A stretch of 64,000 nt of DNA from Bacteroidota bacterium (lineage in GTDB: Bacteria > Bacteroidota > Bacteroidia > Bacteroidales > F082), in assembly GCA_023396415.1 (NCBI GenBank), contig JAEWWJ010000106.1, positions 1 through 64,000 on the forward strand, given 5' to 3'. Of this stretch, positions 35,117-44,129 are shown piece after piece. The position numbers were made by a program, and so were the translations under genes. Each line of letters starts with the position of its first letter. Position 1 is the first letter of the stretch. The notes beneath the pieces were generated by a model. The model made no database searches. It saw only the letters and a program-made list of their open reading frames with translations, and was not told the DNA's origin.

Positions 35117-36760
35117 ATGAAAAAACTATACTTTATTGCAGTCATGGCGCTTATTGCCGTTTTCTCACAACCTGTGAACGCGCAAAATCTCGTTCAAAAT
35201 GGAGATTTGGAAAGCTGGACCAGCGAAACTCAACCCGTTTCCTGGACCATTGCTGAAAATATTACCAAAGCAAGCACTATCAATCATTCAGGCAGTTTTT
35301 CGGCCAAACACACCTCAGCAGCTGCAACAAAAAAAATGCAGCAAGTTGTTCAGGGCATTCAAGGCGGAAACACTTACACCATTGAATACTACTATCTCGA
35401 CAACGACAATGCCGCTAAAACCCGCATTTGGGCTTATTGGCTCAATGGAACCACTACCCTTCCTGCCGACGAAGCCATCTTACGTCCTAATACTTACAGC
35501 GAAGACAACAGCCAATGGCAACATTTTAGCGCCGTTCTAACCGCCCCTGCCGAAGCAACAGCTTTCCGCTTCGAGGTGAGGGTTTACAACCAAGATGGTA
35601 GCAACGGCGGAGCAGTGTATTACGACGATTTCACCGTAAGCGGTGATGTTGTCCTCAAACCTGAACCCACCAACTACCCTACTGCTTTTACGGCAGAGGC
35701 CGCAGGAACAGGAATTACCCTCAACTGGACAGACGCAGTTGGAGAACAGCTTCCGGATGCCTATCTTATTTATGCTTCGATTGGAATTACCAAACAAACA
35801 AATGAGCTACCCGTTGATGGAGTGCCTGTTGCCAACAACCTCGATGTTTCAGAAGGTTACATTGCCTGGAATGTCAATTACGGCGAAGAAGGCCACGTTT
35901 TTCAAATCCTTGAAACAAGTTTAATCTATTTCTTCGAAATCTATCCTTACACCAACAATGGTGGAAATATTAATTACAAAACTGATGGCACCGTACCTAC
36001 TGCAACTGCCATGACAAAAGACTATCAAATTTTGCTTCATGAAACTTTTAATGCCGATTTAGGAGTGATGACCGCTTACAGTGTTTCCGGAGAACAAGGC
36101 TGGCAATACTATAATTTTAACAACGAAGATTACGCGCGTATTTCGGGCTTTTCCGGAGGTGCCGTTGCCAACGAAGATTGGCTGATTAGTCCAGGGCTTT
36201 TTATAGACCCAGCCATGATAGAGGTTACCGCCCATTTCCGCACTGCGAGAAACTATGACGGGAACGCCCTTCAGCTCTTCAAAAGCACCGATTACAATGG
36301 CATCGGAAACCCTAATGATTTTTCTTGGACAGAAATCACAGATATGGCCGACTGGTCGTTAGGCACTTGGACTTGGGTTCCTTCGGGCGATGTGATGCTT
36401 ACGCAAAGCGGTTCGATTACCATGTACATTGCCTTTAAATACACCTCAACTACCGAAGCTGCCGCTACCTGGCAAGTGGATGATATTGTTGCATACGGCA
36501 TCTATTCAGTGGGAGTACAAGAAAATGAATCAGAAACACTGAAAATTTTCCCCAACCCTGCCACTTCATCCTTCAACTTCAACAGCAGCGAAGCCGCAAC
36601 CCTCACTGTAACTGACCTCATGGGACGCGTTGTGTTAAAAACCAAGGTTGAATCCGGAATCCACAATATCCCCACCGACCAACTGTCAAAAGGAACATAT
36701 TTGGTCAGTTTGAAAAAAACCAATGCAACAGCAGCAATTAAAAAACTGATCGTACAATAA
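35117..36760 (+). CDS. Secreted multidomain adhesin-like protein with T9SS sorting domain
   Basis: A 547-residue exported protein with a signal peptide ending PVNAQ. An N-terminal carbohydrate-binding-like jelly roll follows (about 24-175, NLVQNGDLESW to YYDDFTVSG). Then come a fibronectin III-like segment (about 185-290), a choice-of-anchor-J/cleaved-adhesin-type domain (about 300-465, with EDWLISPGLFI and WQVDDIVAYG) and a type A T9SS C-terminal domain (IFPNPATSSF, GTYLVSLKK). It probably binds glycans or surfaces outside the cell. It is a single gene between a promoter and a terminator. Confidence 0.85.
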   Translation: MKKLYFIAVMALIAVFSQPVNAQNLVQNGDLESWTSETQPVSWTIAENITKASTINHSGSFSAKHTSAAATKKMQQVVQGIQGGNTYTIEYYYLDNDNAAKTRIWAYWLNGTTTLPADEAILRPNTYSEDNSQWQHFSAVLTAPAEATAFRFEVRVYNQDGSNGGAVYYDDFTVSGDVVLKPEPTNYPTAFTAEAAGTGITLNWTDAVGEQLPDAYLIYASIGITKQTNELPVDGVPVANNLDVSEGYIAWNVNYGEEGHVFQILETSLIYFFEIYPYTNNGGNINYKTDGTVPTATAMTKDYQILLHETFNADLGVMTAYSVSGEQGWQYYNFNNEDYARISGFSGGAVANEDWLISPGLFIDPAMIEVTAHFRTARNYDGNALQLFKSTDYNGIGNPNDFSWTEITDMADWSLGTWTWVPSGDVMLTQSGSITMYIAFKYTSTTEAAATWQVDDIVAYGIYSVGVQENESETLKIFPNPATSSFNFNSSEAATLTVTDLMGRVVLKTKVESGIHNIPTDQLSKGTYLVSLKKTNATAAIKKLIVQ

Positions 36761-36783
36761 ACTTTTTTATTCATTCCAATGAT

Positions 36784-36821
36784 AAAAGGCACTGCAAACT
36801 ACATAGTTCGCAGTGCTTTTT
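36784..36821 (+). terminator. Intrinsic terminator after the T9SS cargo gene
   Basis: AAAAGGCACTGC (36784-36795) pairs with GCAGTGCTTTTT (36810-36821 region) with one G-U pair. An inner AACTA/TAGTT pairing extends it, and the downstream arm ends in T residues. Confidence 0.75.
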
Positions 36822-36902
36822 AGTTTTCGGCACCCACATTTTCGCGGGTTGACCTAAACGATTAGATTACTAAAAAATCCTTATCTTATCACACTTCTTT
36901 CC

Positions 36903-36910
36903 TATCTTTG
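36903..36910 (+). promoter_or_regulatory. Predicted -7 box for purL
   Basis: TATCTTTG matches TAnnTTTG, 39 nt before the ATG at 36950. Confidence 0.6.
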
Positions 36911-36949
36911 CGGCATCAATCCTATCCAAGGCCCTCAAAATAACGCTCT

Positions 36950-39900
36950 ATGATCCTGTTTTTTAAGTCTGCCGAAAATTTAATTATAGCGCTGGAAACC
37001 AGCCTCGAACAAAATCAAAAAACAGTAGAAAAGCTCATTTGGCTCTTTGGCGAAGCCCGGCTTTTGAGCGAAAAAACACTCAAAGGCTATTTTGTAGGCC
37101 CACGAAAGGAGATGGTAACTCCTTGGAGCACCAACGCTGTTGAAATCACCCAAAGCATGGGTATTGAAAATATTCATCGGATTGAACAGTTTTTTGTTGT
37201 CGAAGACAGCAACGCCTACTTCGACCCCATGTTGCAACATCTTTACCATCAGCTTGATGATTCCATTTTCACCATTGATTTTCAACCCCAAGCCATTGAA
37301 TATATTCACAACTTGAGCCAATATAACCAAGAACACGGCTTGGCATTGAGTGAAGATGAAATTGAATATTTAGAGAGCATCAGCACGACTTTAGGTCGGC
37401 AACTGACTGACAGCGAGGTGTATGGATTTGCACAAGTGAACTCTGAGCATTGTCGGCACAAGATTTTCAATGGCACCTTTATCATTGACAACAAAACCAT
37501 GCCCGAAACCCTTTTCGGCATGATTAAAAAAACTGCCGCTGCCCATCCCAACCGATTGGTTTCGGCCTATAAAGACAATGTAGCTTTTATCCAAGGGCCT
37601 GTGGTTGAACAATTTGCACCAAAAACATCACATCAGGCTGATTTTTTCTACATCAAAGACATTGAAACAGTCATTTCGCTGAAAGCCGAAACCCATAATT
37701 TCCCTACCACCGTTGAACCCTTCAATGGCGCCGCCACCGGTTCGGGAGGCGAAATCAGAGACCGTATGGCAGGGGGCAAAGGCAGCGTCCCTTTGATTGG
37801 AACTGCCGTTTACATGACCTCTTATCCGCGCACCCAAGGCAACAGACCTTGGGAACAAAACGCTAAAGCTCGCCCCTGGCTTTACCAATCGCCCGAAGCT
37901 ATATTAATCAAAGCCTCCAATGGCGCCTCCGATTTTGGTAACAAATTTGGCCAGCCCCTCATCAATGGCAGTGTTTTAACTTTTGAACATCAAGAAGAAA
38001 CGAGTTTTGGCTTCGACAAAGTGATCATGCTGGCCGGCGGCGTCGGCTATGCCAAAAAAGAAGATGCCATAAAAGAAACGCCTATGGCCGGTGATGCCAT
38101 TGTGGTGCTCGGTGGCGACAATTACCGCATTGGAATGGGTGGTGGTGCTGTGAGCAGCGTTGATACAGGCCAATTCAGCAATGCCATTGAACTCAATGCC
38201 GTGCAAAGGGCCAATCCAGAGATGCAAAAACGCGTGTGCAATGTCATCAGGGCCATGACCGAAACTGAAACCAACCCCATACGTTCCATCCACGATCATG
38301 GAGCTGGTGGACACCTCAACAGCCTTTCGGAATTGGTAGAAGAAACCGGCGGCATCATCCATATTGACAAATTGCCCATTGGCGACCCCACCTTGTCTGA
38401 TAAAGAAATTATTGGAAATGAGTCGCAAGAAAGAATGGGTCTTGTAATTCATCCTGAGCACCTTAGCTTATTGAAGCAAACGGCAGCTCGCGAAAGGGCT
38501 CCCTTTTACGAAGTGGGATCAGCCACAGGAGACCATATTTTGCGATTTCAAAACAACGAAAATACCTGTTCCGTTGATTTAAAATTGGAACATCTTTTTG
38601 GCAAACCACCCAAAACTGTTTTAACCGACAAAACCAAGAAATACAATTTCAAAGCTTTAGAGCCTAAACCTGAACTTCTGCACCAATACCTTAACTTAGT
38701 CCTTCAATTAGAGGCCGTTGCATGTAAAGATTGGCTCACCAACAAAGTTGATCGTTCAGTAACCGGAAAGGTAGCCACTCAGCAAACCCTTGGCCCTGTG
38801 CAACTTCCGTTGAACAATTTGGGCGTCGTTGCTCTCGATTTTCAAGGATTGAAAGGCATCGCCACCGCTTTAGGTCATGCACCCGTGGCAGCATTGATTG
38901 ATGAACGCAAAGGATCGCGACTGGCGGTGGCAGAGGCATTAACCAATCTGATTTGGGCATCCTTAGATGGAGGCATCAAAAGCGTTTCATTGAGTGCCAA
39001 CTGGATGTGGCCGGCAAAAAACGAAGGGGAGAATGGCCGGCTATATAAAGCAGTGAAAGCACTGAGCGATTTTTGCATCGAGCTGGGCATCAATGTTCCT
39101 ACCGGAAAAGATTCCCTTTCAATGACGCAAAAATATCCTGACGGACAAAAAGTTTTGTCTCCTGGAACTGTTGTCGTTACTGCTGTTGCCGAAGTGGAGG
39201 ACATCAAAAAAACCATCCAGCCACGCTTACATCCCGATCTAAATTCACAACTCATCTATATTGACTTATCTGGCGATGATTTCCATTTGGGAGGATCGAG
39301 CTGGGCACAAACCCAAAATCTTATCGGCGATCAGGCCCCGGATGTCATTGATGCTGAATATTTTGCGAAAGCTTTTAATACCGTTCAACAACTGATCAGC
39401 AACAACTTGGTGCTTTCAGGCCATGATGTTTCATCGGGCGGCCTCATCACCACTTTGTTGGAAATGAATTTCTCTAATACCGACTACGGACTAAAAATCA
39501 ATCTCAACGAATGGCAGCAAAAGTCCATTGTCAATATCCTTTTTAGCGAAAAACCGGCCCTCGTCCTTCAAATTCCGCAAGGCAACGAAGCTATAGAAAT
39601 TCTACAAAAAGCAAAACTGAATATTGTTGTTTTAGGTCATCCCGTTGCCGACCGCTTCCTTCATGTTTACCACAACGACGAGCGATTTATTTTCGATATC
39701 AATGCATTACGTGATATTTGGTTCCAATCGTCTTACGCCCTCGACCGAAAACAAAGTGGCAACGAGCACGCACTTCAGCGTTTTAAAAACTATAAAAAGC
39801 AAGACCTTGTTTTCAGTTTTAACAAAAACTTCAGCGGTAAAGCTGCCGATTACCAGATTGACATACAACGCCGTCAACCCACTGGCATTAAAGCTGCTAT

Positions 39901-40645
39901 CATTCGCGAGAAAGGCGTTAATGGCGACAGAGAAATGGCTTATGCCCTTTATCTGGCAGGCTTCGATGTGAAAGATGTACACATGACTGATCTCATTTCG
40001 GGACGTGAAAACCTCAGCGATGTGCATATGGTTGTGTTTGTGGGAGGCTTCTCCAACTCAGATGTGTTGGGATCGGCAAAAGGCTGGGCAGGCGCGTTTT
40101 TGTACAACGAAAAAGCAAAAAAAGCCCTCGATGACTTTTATGCCCGCGAAGACACCCTCAGTCTGGGTGTTTGCAACGGTTGTCAATTGATGGCAGAATT
40201 GAACCTGATTTATCCCGATCATCCTGAGCGCATCAAGATGCTACACAACGATTCCGGAAAGTTTGAATCGGCTTTTATTAATGTAGAAATTCCTGAAAAT
40301 GACAACGTGATGTTAAAATCCCTTTCGGGAAAACTACTTGGCGTTTGGGTTGCCCACGGCGAAGGCAAGTTCAGCTTCCCCTGTTATAAAGACAATTACA
40401 ACATCGTAATGCGGTACTCTCAAGAAGAATATCCTGGAAATCCCAACGGAAGCGACTGGGGCACAGCAGCTATCAGCTCCAACAATGGACGACATCTCGC
40501 CATGATGCCTCACTTGGAACGCGCATTCCTTCCGTGGCAATGGCCCTACTATCCCGAAGGAAGAAAAAACGACGAGGTAACACCTTGGGTCGAAGCTTTT
40601 GTAAATGCAAGAAACTGGATCGCCAATAAAACTCAAAAACCTTAA
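36950..40645 (+). CDS. purL: Phosphoribosylformylglycinamidine synthase (large PurL)
   Basis: The fourth step of purine synthesis, converting FGAR to FGAM with ATP and glutamine. At 1231 residues it is the large single-chain form. An N-terminal PurS-like region is followed by two AIR-synthase-type halves (for example VNSEHCRHKIFNG, AETHNFPTTVEPFNGAATG, GGGAVSS) and a C-terminal class I glutaminase with nucleophile Cys in SLGVCNGCQLMAEL and the MPHLER segment near the end. An SDR gene follows after 3 nt, likely on the same transcript. Confidence 0.96.
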   Translation: MILFFKSAENLIIALETSLEQNQKTVEKLIWLFGEARLLSEKTLKGYFVGPRKEMVTPWSTNAVEITQSMGIENIHRIEQFFVVEDSNAYFDPMLQHLYHQLDDSIFTIDFQPQAIEYIHNLSQYNQEHGLALSEDEIEYLESISTTLGRQLTDSEVYGFAQVNSEHCRHKIFNGTFIIDNKTMPETLFGMIKKTAAAHPNRLVSAYKDNVAFIQGPVVEQFAPKTSHQADFFYIKDIETVISLKAETHNFPTTVEPFNGAATGSGGEIRDRMAGGKGSVPLIGTAVYMTSYPRTQGNRPWEQNAKARPWLYQSPEAILIKASNGASDFGNKFGQPLINGSVLTFEHQEETSFGFDKVIMLAGGVGYAKKEDAIKETPMAGDAIVVLGGDNYRIGMGGGAVSSVDTGQFSNAIELNAVQRANPEMQKRVCNVIRAMTETETNPIRSIHDHGAGGHLNSLSELVEETGGIIHIDKLPIGDPTLSDKEIIGNESQERMGLVIHPEHLSLLKQTAARERAPFYEVGSATGDHILRFQNNENTCSVDLKLEHLFGKPPKTVLTDKTKKYNFKALEPKPELLHQYLNLVLQLEAVACKDWLTNKVDRSVTGKVATQQTLGPVQLPLNNLGVVALDFQGLKGIATALGHAPVAALIDERKGSRLAVAEALTNLIWASLDGGIKSVSLSANWMWPAKNEGENGRLYKAVKALSDFCIELGINVPTGKDSLSMTQKYPDGQKVLSPGTVVVTAVAEVEDIKKTIQPRLHPDLNSQLIYIDLSGDDFHLGGSSWAQTQNLIGDQAPDVIDAEYFAKAFNTVQQLISNNLVLSGHDVSSGGLITTLLEMNFSNTDYGLKINLNEWQQKSIVNILFSEKPALVLQIPQGNEAIEILQKAKLNIVVLGHPVADRFLHVYHNDERFIFDINALRDIWFQSSYALDRKQSGNEHALQRFKNYKKQDLVFSFNKNFSGKAADYQIDIQRRQPTGIKAAIIREKGVNGDREMAYALYLAGFDVKDVHMTDLISGRENLSDVHMVVFVGGFSNSDVLGSAKGWAGAFLYNEKAKKALDDFYAREDTLSLGVCNGCQLMAELNLIYPDHPERIKMLHNDSGKFESAFINVEIPENDNVMLKSLSGKLLGVWVAHGEGKFSFPCYKDNYNIVMRYSQEEYPGNPNGSDWGTAAISSNNGRHLAMMPHLERAFLPWQWPYYPEGRKNDEVTPWVEAFVNARNWIANKTQKP

Positions 40646-40648
40646 ACC

Positions 40649-41419
40649 ATGACAGCAAATGTTAAAACAGCCATCATCACCGGAGCCAGTAGTGGTATAG
40701 GCCAGGCCTGTGCAGAGATTTTTGCCAAAGGAAATTGGAATATTGTCGTTACAGCCCGTCGAATCGAAAAGCTCGACGAACTGAAGAAGCGTTTGATGCA
40801 GCAATATCCAATTCAAGTGTTTACGCTTGAATTGGATGTTAGAAAGTCCGACTCAGGCAACACTTTGGCAGCTTTTATTGCGCAACATCAACTCAATCCC
40901 GACCTGCTTATTAACAACGCCGGGCTGGCTTCGGGCCTTGATCCCATTCACAAAGGACAAGCCGATGATTGGGAGGCTATGATTGATACCAATCTGAAGG
41001 GACTGCTGTATATTACACGTGCCATTTCACCTTTGATGGTGGAGCGGCGTTCAGGCCATATCATCAACATCGGTTCCATTGCCGGCAAAGAAGCTTATGC
41101 CAACGGAAATGTATATTGCGCCACCAAACACGCGGTGGACGGCCTTACCAAAGCCATGCGCTTGGATCTTGTTTCTTTTGGTATTCGTGTAACGCAAATT
41201 GCTCCGGGAGCTGCCGAAACTGAATTTTCGCAGGTGCGTTTTCATGGCGACAACCAACGGGCCGAAAATGTATATAAAGGTTACATTCCGCTCAAAGCCC
41301 TTGACATTGCCGATGCCATATGGTATTGCGCCAATGTTCCGACCCATGTCAACATCAATGATTTGGTGATTATGCCCACGGCTCAAGCAGCGGCTACTGT
41401 GATTCATAAAGTCTTATAA
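40649..41419 (+). CDS. Short-chain dehydrogenase/reductase (YdfG-like)
   Basis: A 256-residue NAD(P)-dependent oxidoreductase. The Rossmann motif TGASSGIGQAC sits near the N terminus, with ARR at the end of strand 2 favouring NADP. The NNAG motif and the catalytic Ser in IGSIAG and Tyr/Lys in YCATK (about residues 143, 156 and 160) are intact. The closest pattern is the YdfG-type 3-hydroxy-acid/serine dehydrogenase group, but the substrate is uncertain. It lies 3 nt after purL, a placement that says little about function. Confidence 0.88.
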   Translation: MTANVKTAIITGASSGIGQACAEIFAKGNWNIVVTARRIEKLDELKKRLMQQYPIQVFTLELDVRKSDSGNTLAAFIAQHQLNPDLLINNAGLASGLDPIHKGQADDWEAMIDTNLKGLLYITRAISPLMVERRSGHIINIGSIAGKEAYANGNVYCATKHAVDGLTKAMRLDLVSFGIRVTQIAPGAAETEFSQVRFHGDNQRAENVYKGYIPLKALDIADAIWYCANVPTHVNINDLVIMPTAQAAATVIHKVL

Positions 41420-41501
41420 AAGGACTACTTTTTTAGCTGTTACGAGTGGGCTATTCGAATCGTTTTTTCAAAAAAATGAAGTCGAACCACCGAAAACCTG
41501 T

Positions 41502-42506
41502 TTAGTGTAAAACCTTATAAATCAGCTCAACATACAGTTCACTGTCACCGATATTACTGCTCCCATAGCCTTTCGATTTCAAATCATATTCGCGCAATAG
41601 GGCGATGATTTTATGGAGCGAGGCTACGGAATAATTGCGTGCGGCATCCTGATAATTTTTTACAAAATAGGGCGATATTCCCAAAACGCTTGCCAAATTG
41701 TTTCGCGATTTATCGGTAGTGTAATGGTATTTTAAAAGCTTAGTATAGAAGCCATATAAAATGATGACCACCATAATCACCGGATGGTCTTTTGGGTTGG
41801 AGCCAAAATAATTGACAATTTGGTTGGCCTTAAAAACATCTCTTTGTCCAAGCGCATTTTGCAGCTCAAAAATGTTGAAATCCTTTGAAATACCTATCTT
41901 CGATTCGACTTCGATATCAGAAATTTTTGAACCTGCCGGAAGCGAAATCATCAGCTTCTCAATCTCATTGCGCACTTTATGGAGATCGTTGCCCAAAAAA
42001 TCGGCCATAATTTGAGCCGCTTTTGGGGTAATCGTATAGTTTTTTTGTTGTAAGTATTTGTTGATCCAATCGGGAATATTTTCGACGTAGAGTTTTTTCG
42101 ATTCAAAAAACACCCCAATTTTATCCACAGTTTTGGCAAACGTCTTTCTACCATCAATCTTTTTGTACTTATAATTGAAGACCAAAATGGTGCTTTTTGG
42201 AAAACTCGACAAATATTTTCCAATCTCTTCAATATCTTTTACATCTTGCGCCTCACGAACAATCAGCAATTGATAATTTCCCGTCATAGGATAGGCACGG
42301 GCCTGACTTGCAATCATTTGCACATCAACATCGCGGCCATACATTACCAGCATATTGAATGCCTTTTCTGATTCATCAAGCACATGCTCTTCCAGCAACT
42401 CACTAATCGAATCTATAAAATAAGCCTCGTCACCCGTTAAAAAATAAATGGGATGAAAAATTCTACTGCGAATGTTGGCAGCAATTTGATCGTAGGTAAA
42501 GGCCAT
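41502..42506 (-). CDS. holA: DNA polymerase III subunit delta
   Basis: A 334-residue clamp-loader subunit that opens the sliding clamp. Family features are FLTGDEAYFIDSI near the N terminus, the VREAQDV segment, the middle LGNDLHKVRNEIEKL block and the C-terminal helical domain ending in LYVELIYKVL. Its ATG directly follows the stop of the AMP nucleosidase gene with no gap, so both are read from one transcript. Confidence 0.9.
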   Translation of the reverse strand: MAFTYDQIAANIRSRIFHPIYFLTGDEAYFIDSISELLEEHVLDESEKAFNMLVMYGRDVDVQMIASQARAYPMTGNYQLLIVREAQDVKDIEEIGKYLSSFPKSTILVFNYKYKKIDGRKTFAKTVDKIGVFFESKKLYVENIPDWINKYLQQKNYTITPKAAQIMADFLGNDLHKVRNEIEKLMISLPAGSKISDIEVESKIGISKDFNIFELQNALGQRDVFKANQIVNYFGSNPKDHPVIMVVIILYGFYTKLLKYHYTTDKSRNNLASVLGISPYFVKNYQDAARNYSVASLHKIIALLREYDLKSKGYGSSNIGDSELYVELIYKVLH

Positions 42507-43277
42507 TTAGAAGCGCAAGTGTTTAACAGTTAATCCATCACTGATAAGCGTTTGCAATGAATCAATTCCAATTTTAAGATGATCGTTCACGTAGCGCTGG
42601 TTTACTTTTCGGTCGCTTTCCGATGTTTTTACCCCTTCGGGAACCATGGGCTGATCAGAAACCAAAAGCAATGCGCCTGTAGGGATTTCATTGACAAAAC
42701 CAACCACAAAAATGGTGGCTGTTTCCATGTCAACGGCCATGCTTCGGGTCGAAATGAGGTATTTTTTAAACTCATCGTCATGCTCCCACACCCGGCGGTT
42801 GGTGGTGTAAACAGTTCCGGTCCAATAGTCTTTTCCGTGATCACGAATGCTGCTTGAGATAGCTTTTTGAAGACTAAAAGCAGGCATGGCAGGCACTTCA
42901 ACAGGTAGGTAATCATTAGAAGTTCCCTCGCCCCTAATGGCCGCAATGGGTAAAATGAAATCGCCGACAACATTTTTTCTTTTAATACCACCACATTTTC
43001 CTAAAAACAGCACTGCTTTTGGACGAATAGCCGCCAGCAAATCCATTATTGTGGCCGCATTGGCACTGCCCATTCCAAAATTGATGATCGTGATATTGCC
43101 AAAAGTAGCACACGGCATCGGATGCTCAGAGCCTATAATTGGAACACTGTTCCACTCTGAAAAAAGCTCAAGATAATGGCTGAAATTGGTCAAAAGGATG
43201 TATTCGCCAAATTCAGACAAGGCTTGACCCGTATAGCGCGGCAACCAGTTTTCGATAATATCTTGCTTGGTTTTCAT
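42507..43277 (-). CDS. amn: AMP nucleosidase (short form)
   Basis: Hydrolyses AMP to adenine and ribose 5-phosphate. Starting at the ATG at 43277 gives 256 residues, the length of the short Bacteroidota form. The longer frame to 43409 crosses the promoter box at 43361-43368. A nucleoside-phosphorylase fold is evident from FGMGSANAATIMDLL, FLGKCGGI and AVDMETATIF (the purine/ribose-binding Met-Glu). It lacks the N-terminal domain of E. coli Amn. It is followed without a gap by holA. Confidence 0.88.
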   Translation of the reverse strand: MKTKQDIIENWLPRYTGQALSEFGEYILLTNFSHYLELFSEWNSVPIIGSEHPMPCATFGNITIINFGMGSANAATIMDLLAAIRPKAVLFLGKCGGIKRKNVVGDFILPIAAIRGEGTSNDYLPVEVPAMPAFSLQKAISSSIRDHGKDYWTGTVYTTNRRVWEHDDEFKKYLISTRSMAVDMETATIFVVGFVNEIPTGALLLVSDQPMVPEGVKTSESDRKVNQRYVNDHLKIGIDSLQTLISDGLTVKHLRF

Positions 43278-43664
43278 GATGTAAATAGCTTTAAATGATT
43301 GACACTCTTCATCCGAAATACACCAGAACGTTGGGTTTCGCGTAAGGCGATTGTCATGCACAAAGGTAACAAAAAAACAATTCTGACCTATTTCAAATTC
43401 CGTTAGCACCAGAACAAAAAGCGGGTCGTTAAGCCATGTTTTACAACCCTATAATAGAGAAGCGATAATGCAAAAGTTGACATCAAAAAAAGGTTTTATG
43501 AGTGTTAAAGCTATTTTTTTCAAAGCATGTTGCAAACACTCCATTCGATGGCGATATCAAATTTGCTTGAAACGAAGCTGAAAGGCAGCAAGAACATTAA
43601 TCAGCTTGTGGATTGCAAAGCGGAAAATGTTAATTTTACACTGTGGTTTTTAATTTTAGTTGGA
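43278..43664. other. 387-nt divergent region between amn and the HsdR_N-like gene
   Basis: It contains the amn promoter box (43361-43368). An in-frame extension of the downstream gene (from 43527) is not supported because the usual family start is at 43665. Two near-consensus TAATTTTA boxes at 43631-43638 and 43651-43658 precede that ATG closely. No other gene is visible. Confidence 0.5.
43361..43368 (-). promoter_or_regulatory. Predicted -7 box for amn-holA
   Basis: Minus-strand TACCTTTG matches TAnnTTTG. It leaves a leader of about 77 nt to the ATG at 43277 and rules out the longest frame. Confidence 0.6.
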
Positions 43665-44129
43665 ATGCAATGGTTTAAAACAAGAGACAACGACGGGAAA
43701 AAAGAAGTTTTCGACCCTGTGAGGCGAAAATACGTTGCCTTAACGCCCGAAGAAGAGGTGCGTCAAACCACTTTGTACAACTTGGTAACCAATTTAGAAA
43801 TGCCTGCCGGGCTCATTGCTGTGGAATATTCACTCAAACTGAACCAACTTGACAAACGTTGCGATATTGCTGTATTTTCGCCCGAGGCCAAAGCTTTGAT
43901 GGTGGTGGAGTGCAAAGCCAAATCCGTTCAAATTACCCAAGCCGCGCTCGATCAAGTTACCCGATACAATATGGTGCTAAATGTTGATCACCTTCTACTT
44001 ACCAACGGACTGATTCAATTTTGCATCCGCTATGAGGGTGCAGAAAGAAAAATAGTTTTTTTAAACCACATCCCCAATTATACCGAGCTTTTAGATTTTG
44101 ATGCGACTGCCAAAAAGAACATTTTATGA
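43665..44129 (+). CDS. HsdR_N-type nuclease-fold protein
   Basis: A 154-residue protein starting MQWFKTRDNDGKKEVFDPVRRK, with the TPEEEVRQ block typical of the small Bacteroidota proteins carrying the N-terminal domain of type I restriction R subunits. The PD-(D/E)xK pattern is readable: Asp in KRCDIAVF, then ECKAK. No methylase, specificity subunit or helicase is nearby, so it is not a restriction system. It often neighbours holA in Bacteroidota. Its stop overlaps the start of the hybrid kinase by 4 nt (ATGA). Confidence 0.78.
   Translation: MQWFKTRDNDGKKEVFDPVRRKYVALTPEEEVRQTTLYNLVTNLEMPAGLIAVEYSLKLNQLDKRCDIAVFSPEAKALMVVECKAKSVQITQAALDQVTRYNMVLNVDHLLLTNGLIQFCIRYEGAERKIVFLNHIPNYTELLDFDATAKKNIL

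Noticed and set aside
43527..43664. N-terminal extension of the HsdR_N-like protein
   Set aside because: The family begins at the MQWFK segment; the extension is AT-rich leader with promoter-like boxes.
43665..44129. Type I restriction system
   Set aside because: Only an HsdR N-terminal-like domain is present; no helicase part, HsdM or HsdS lies nearby.
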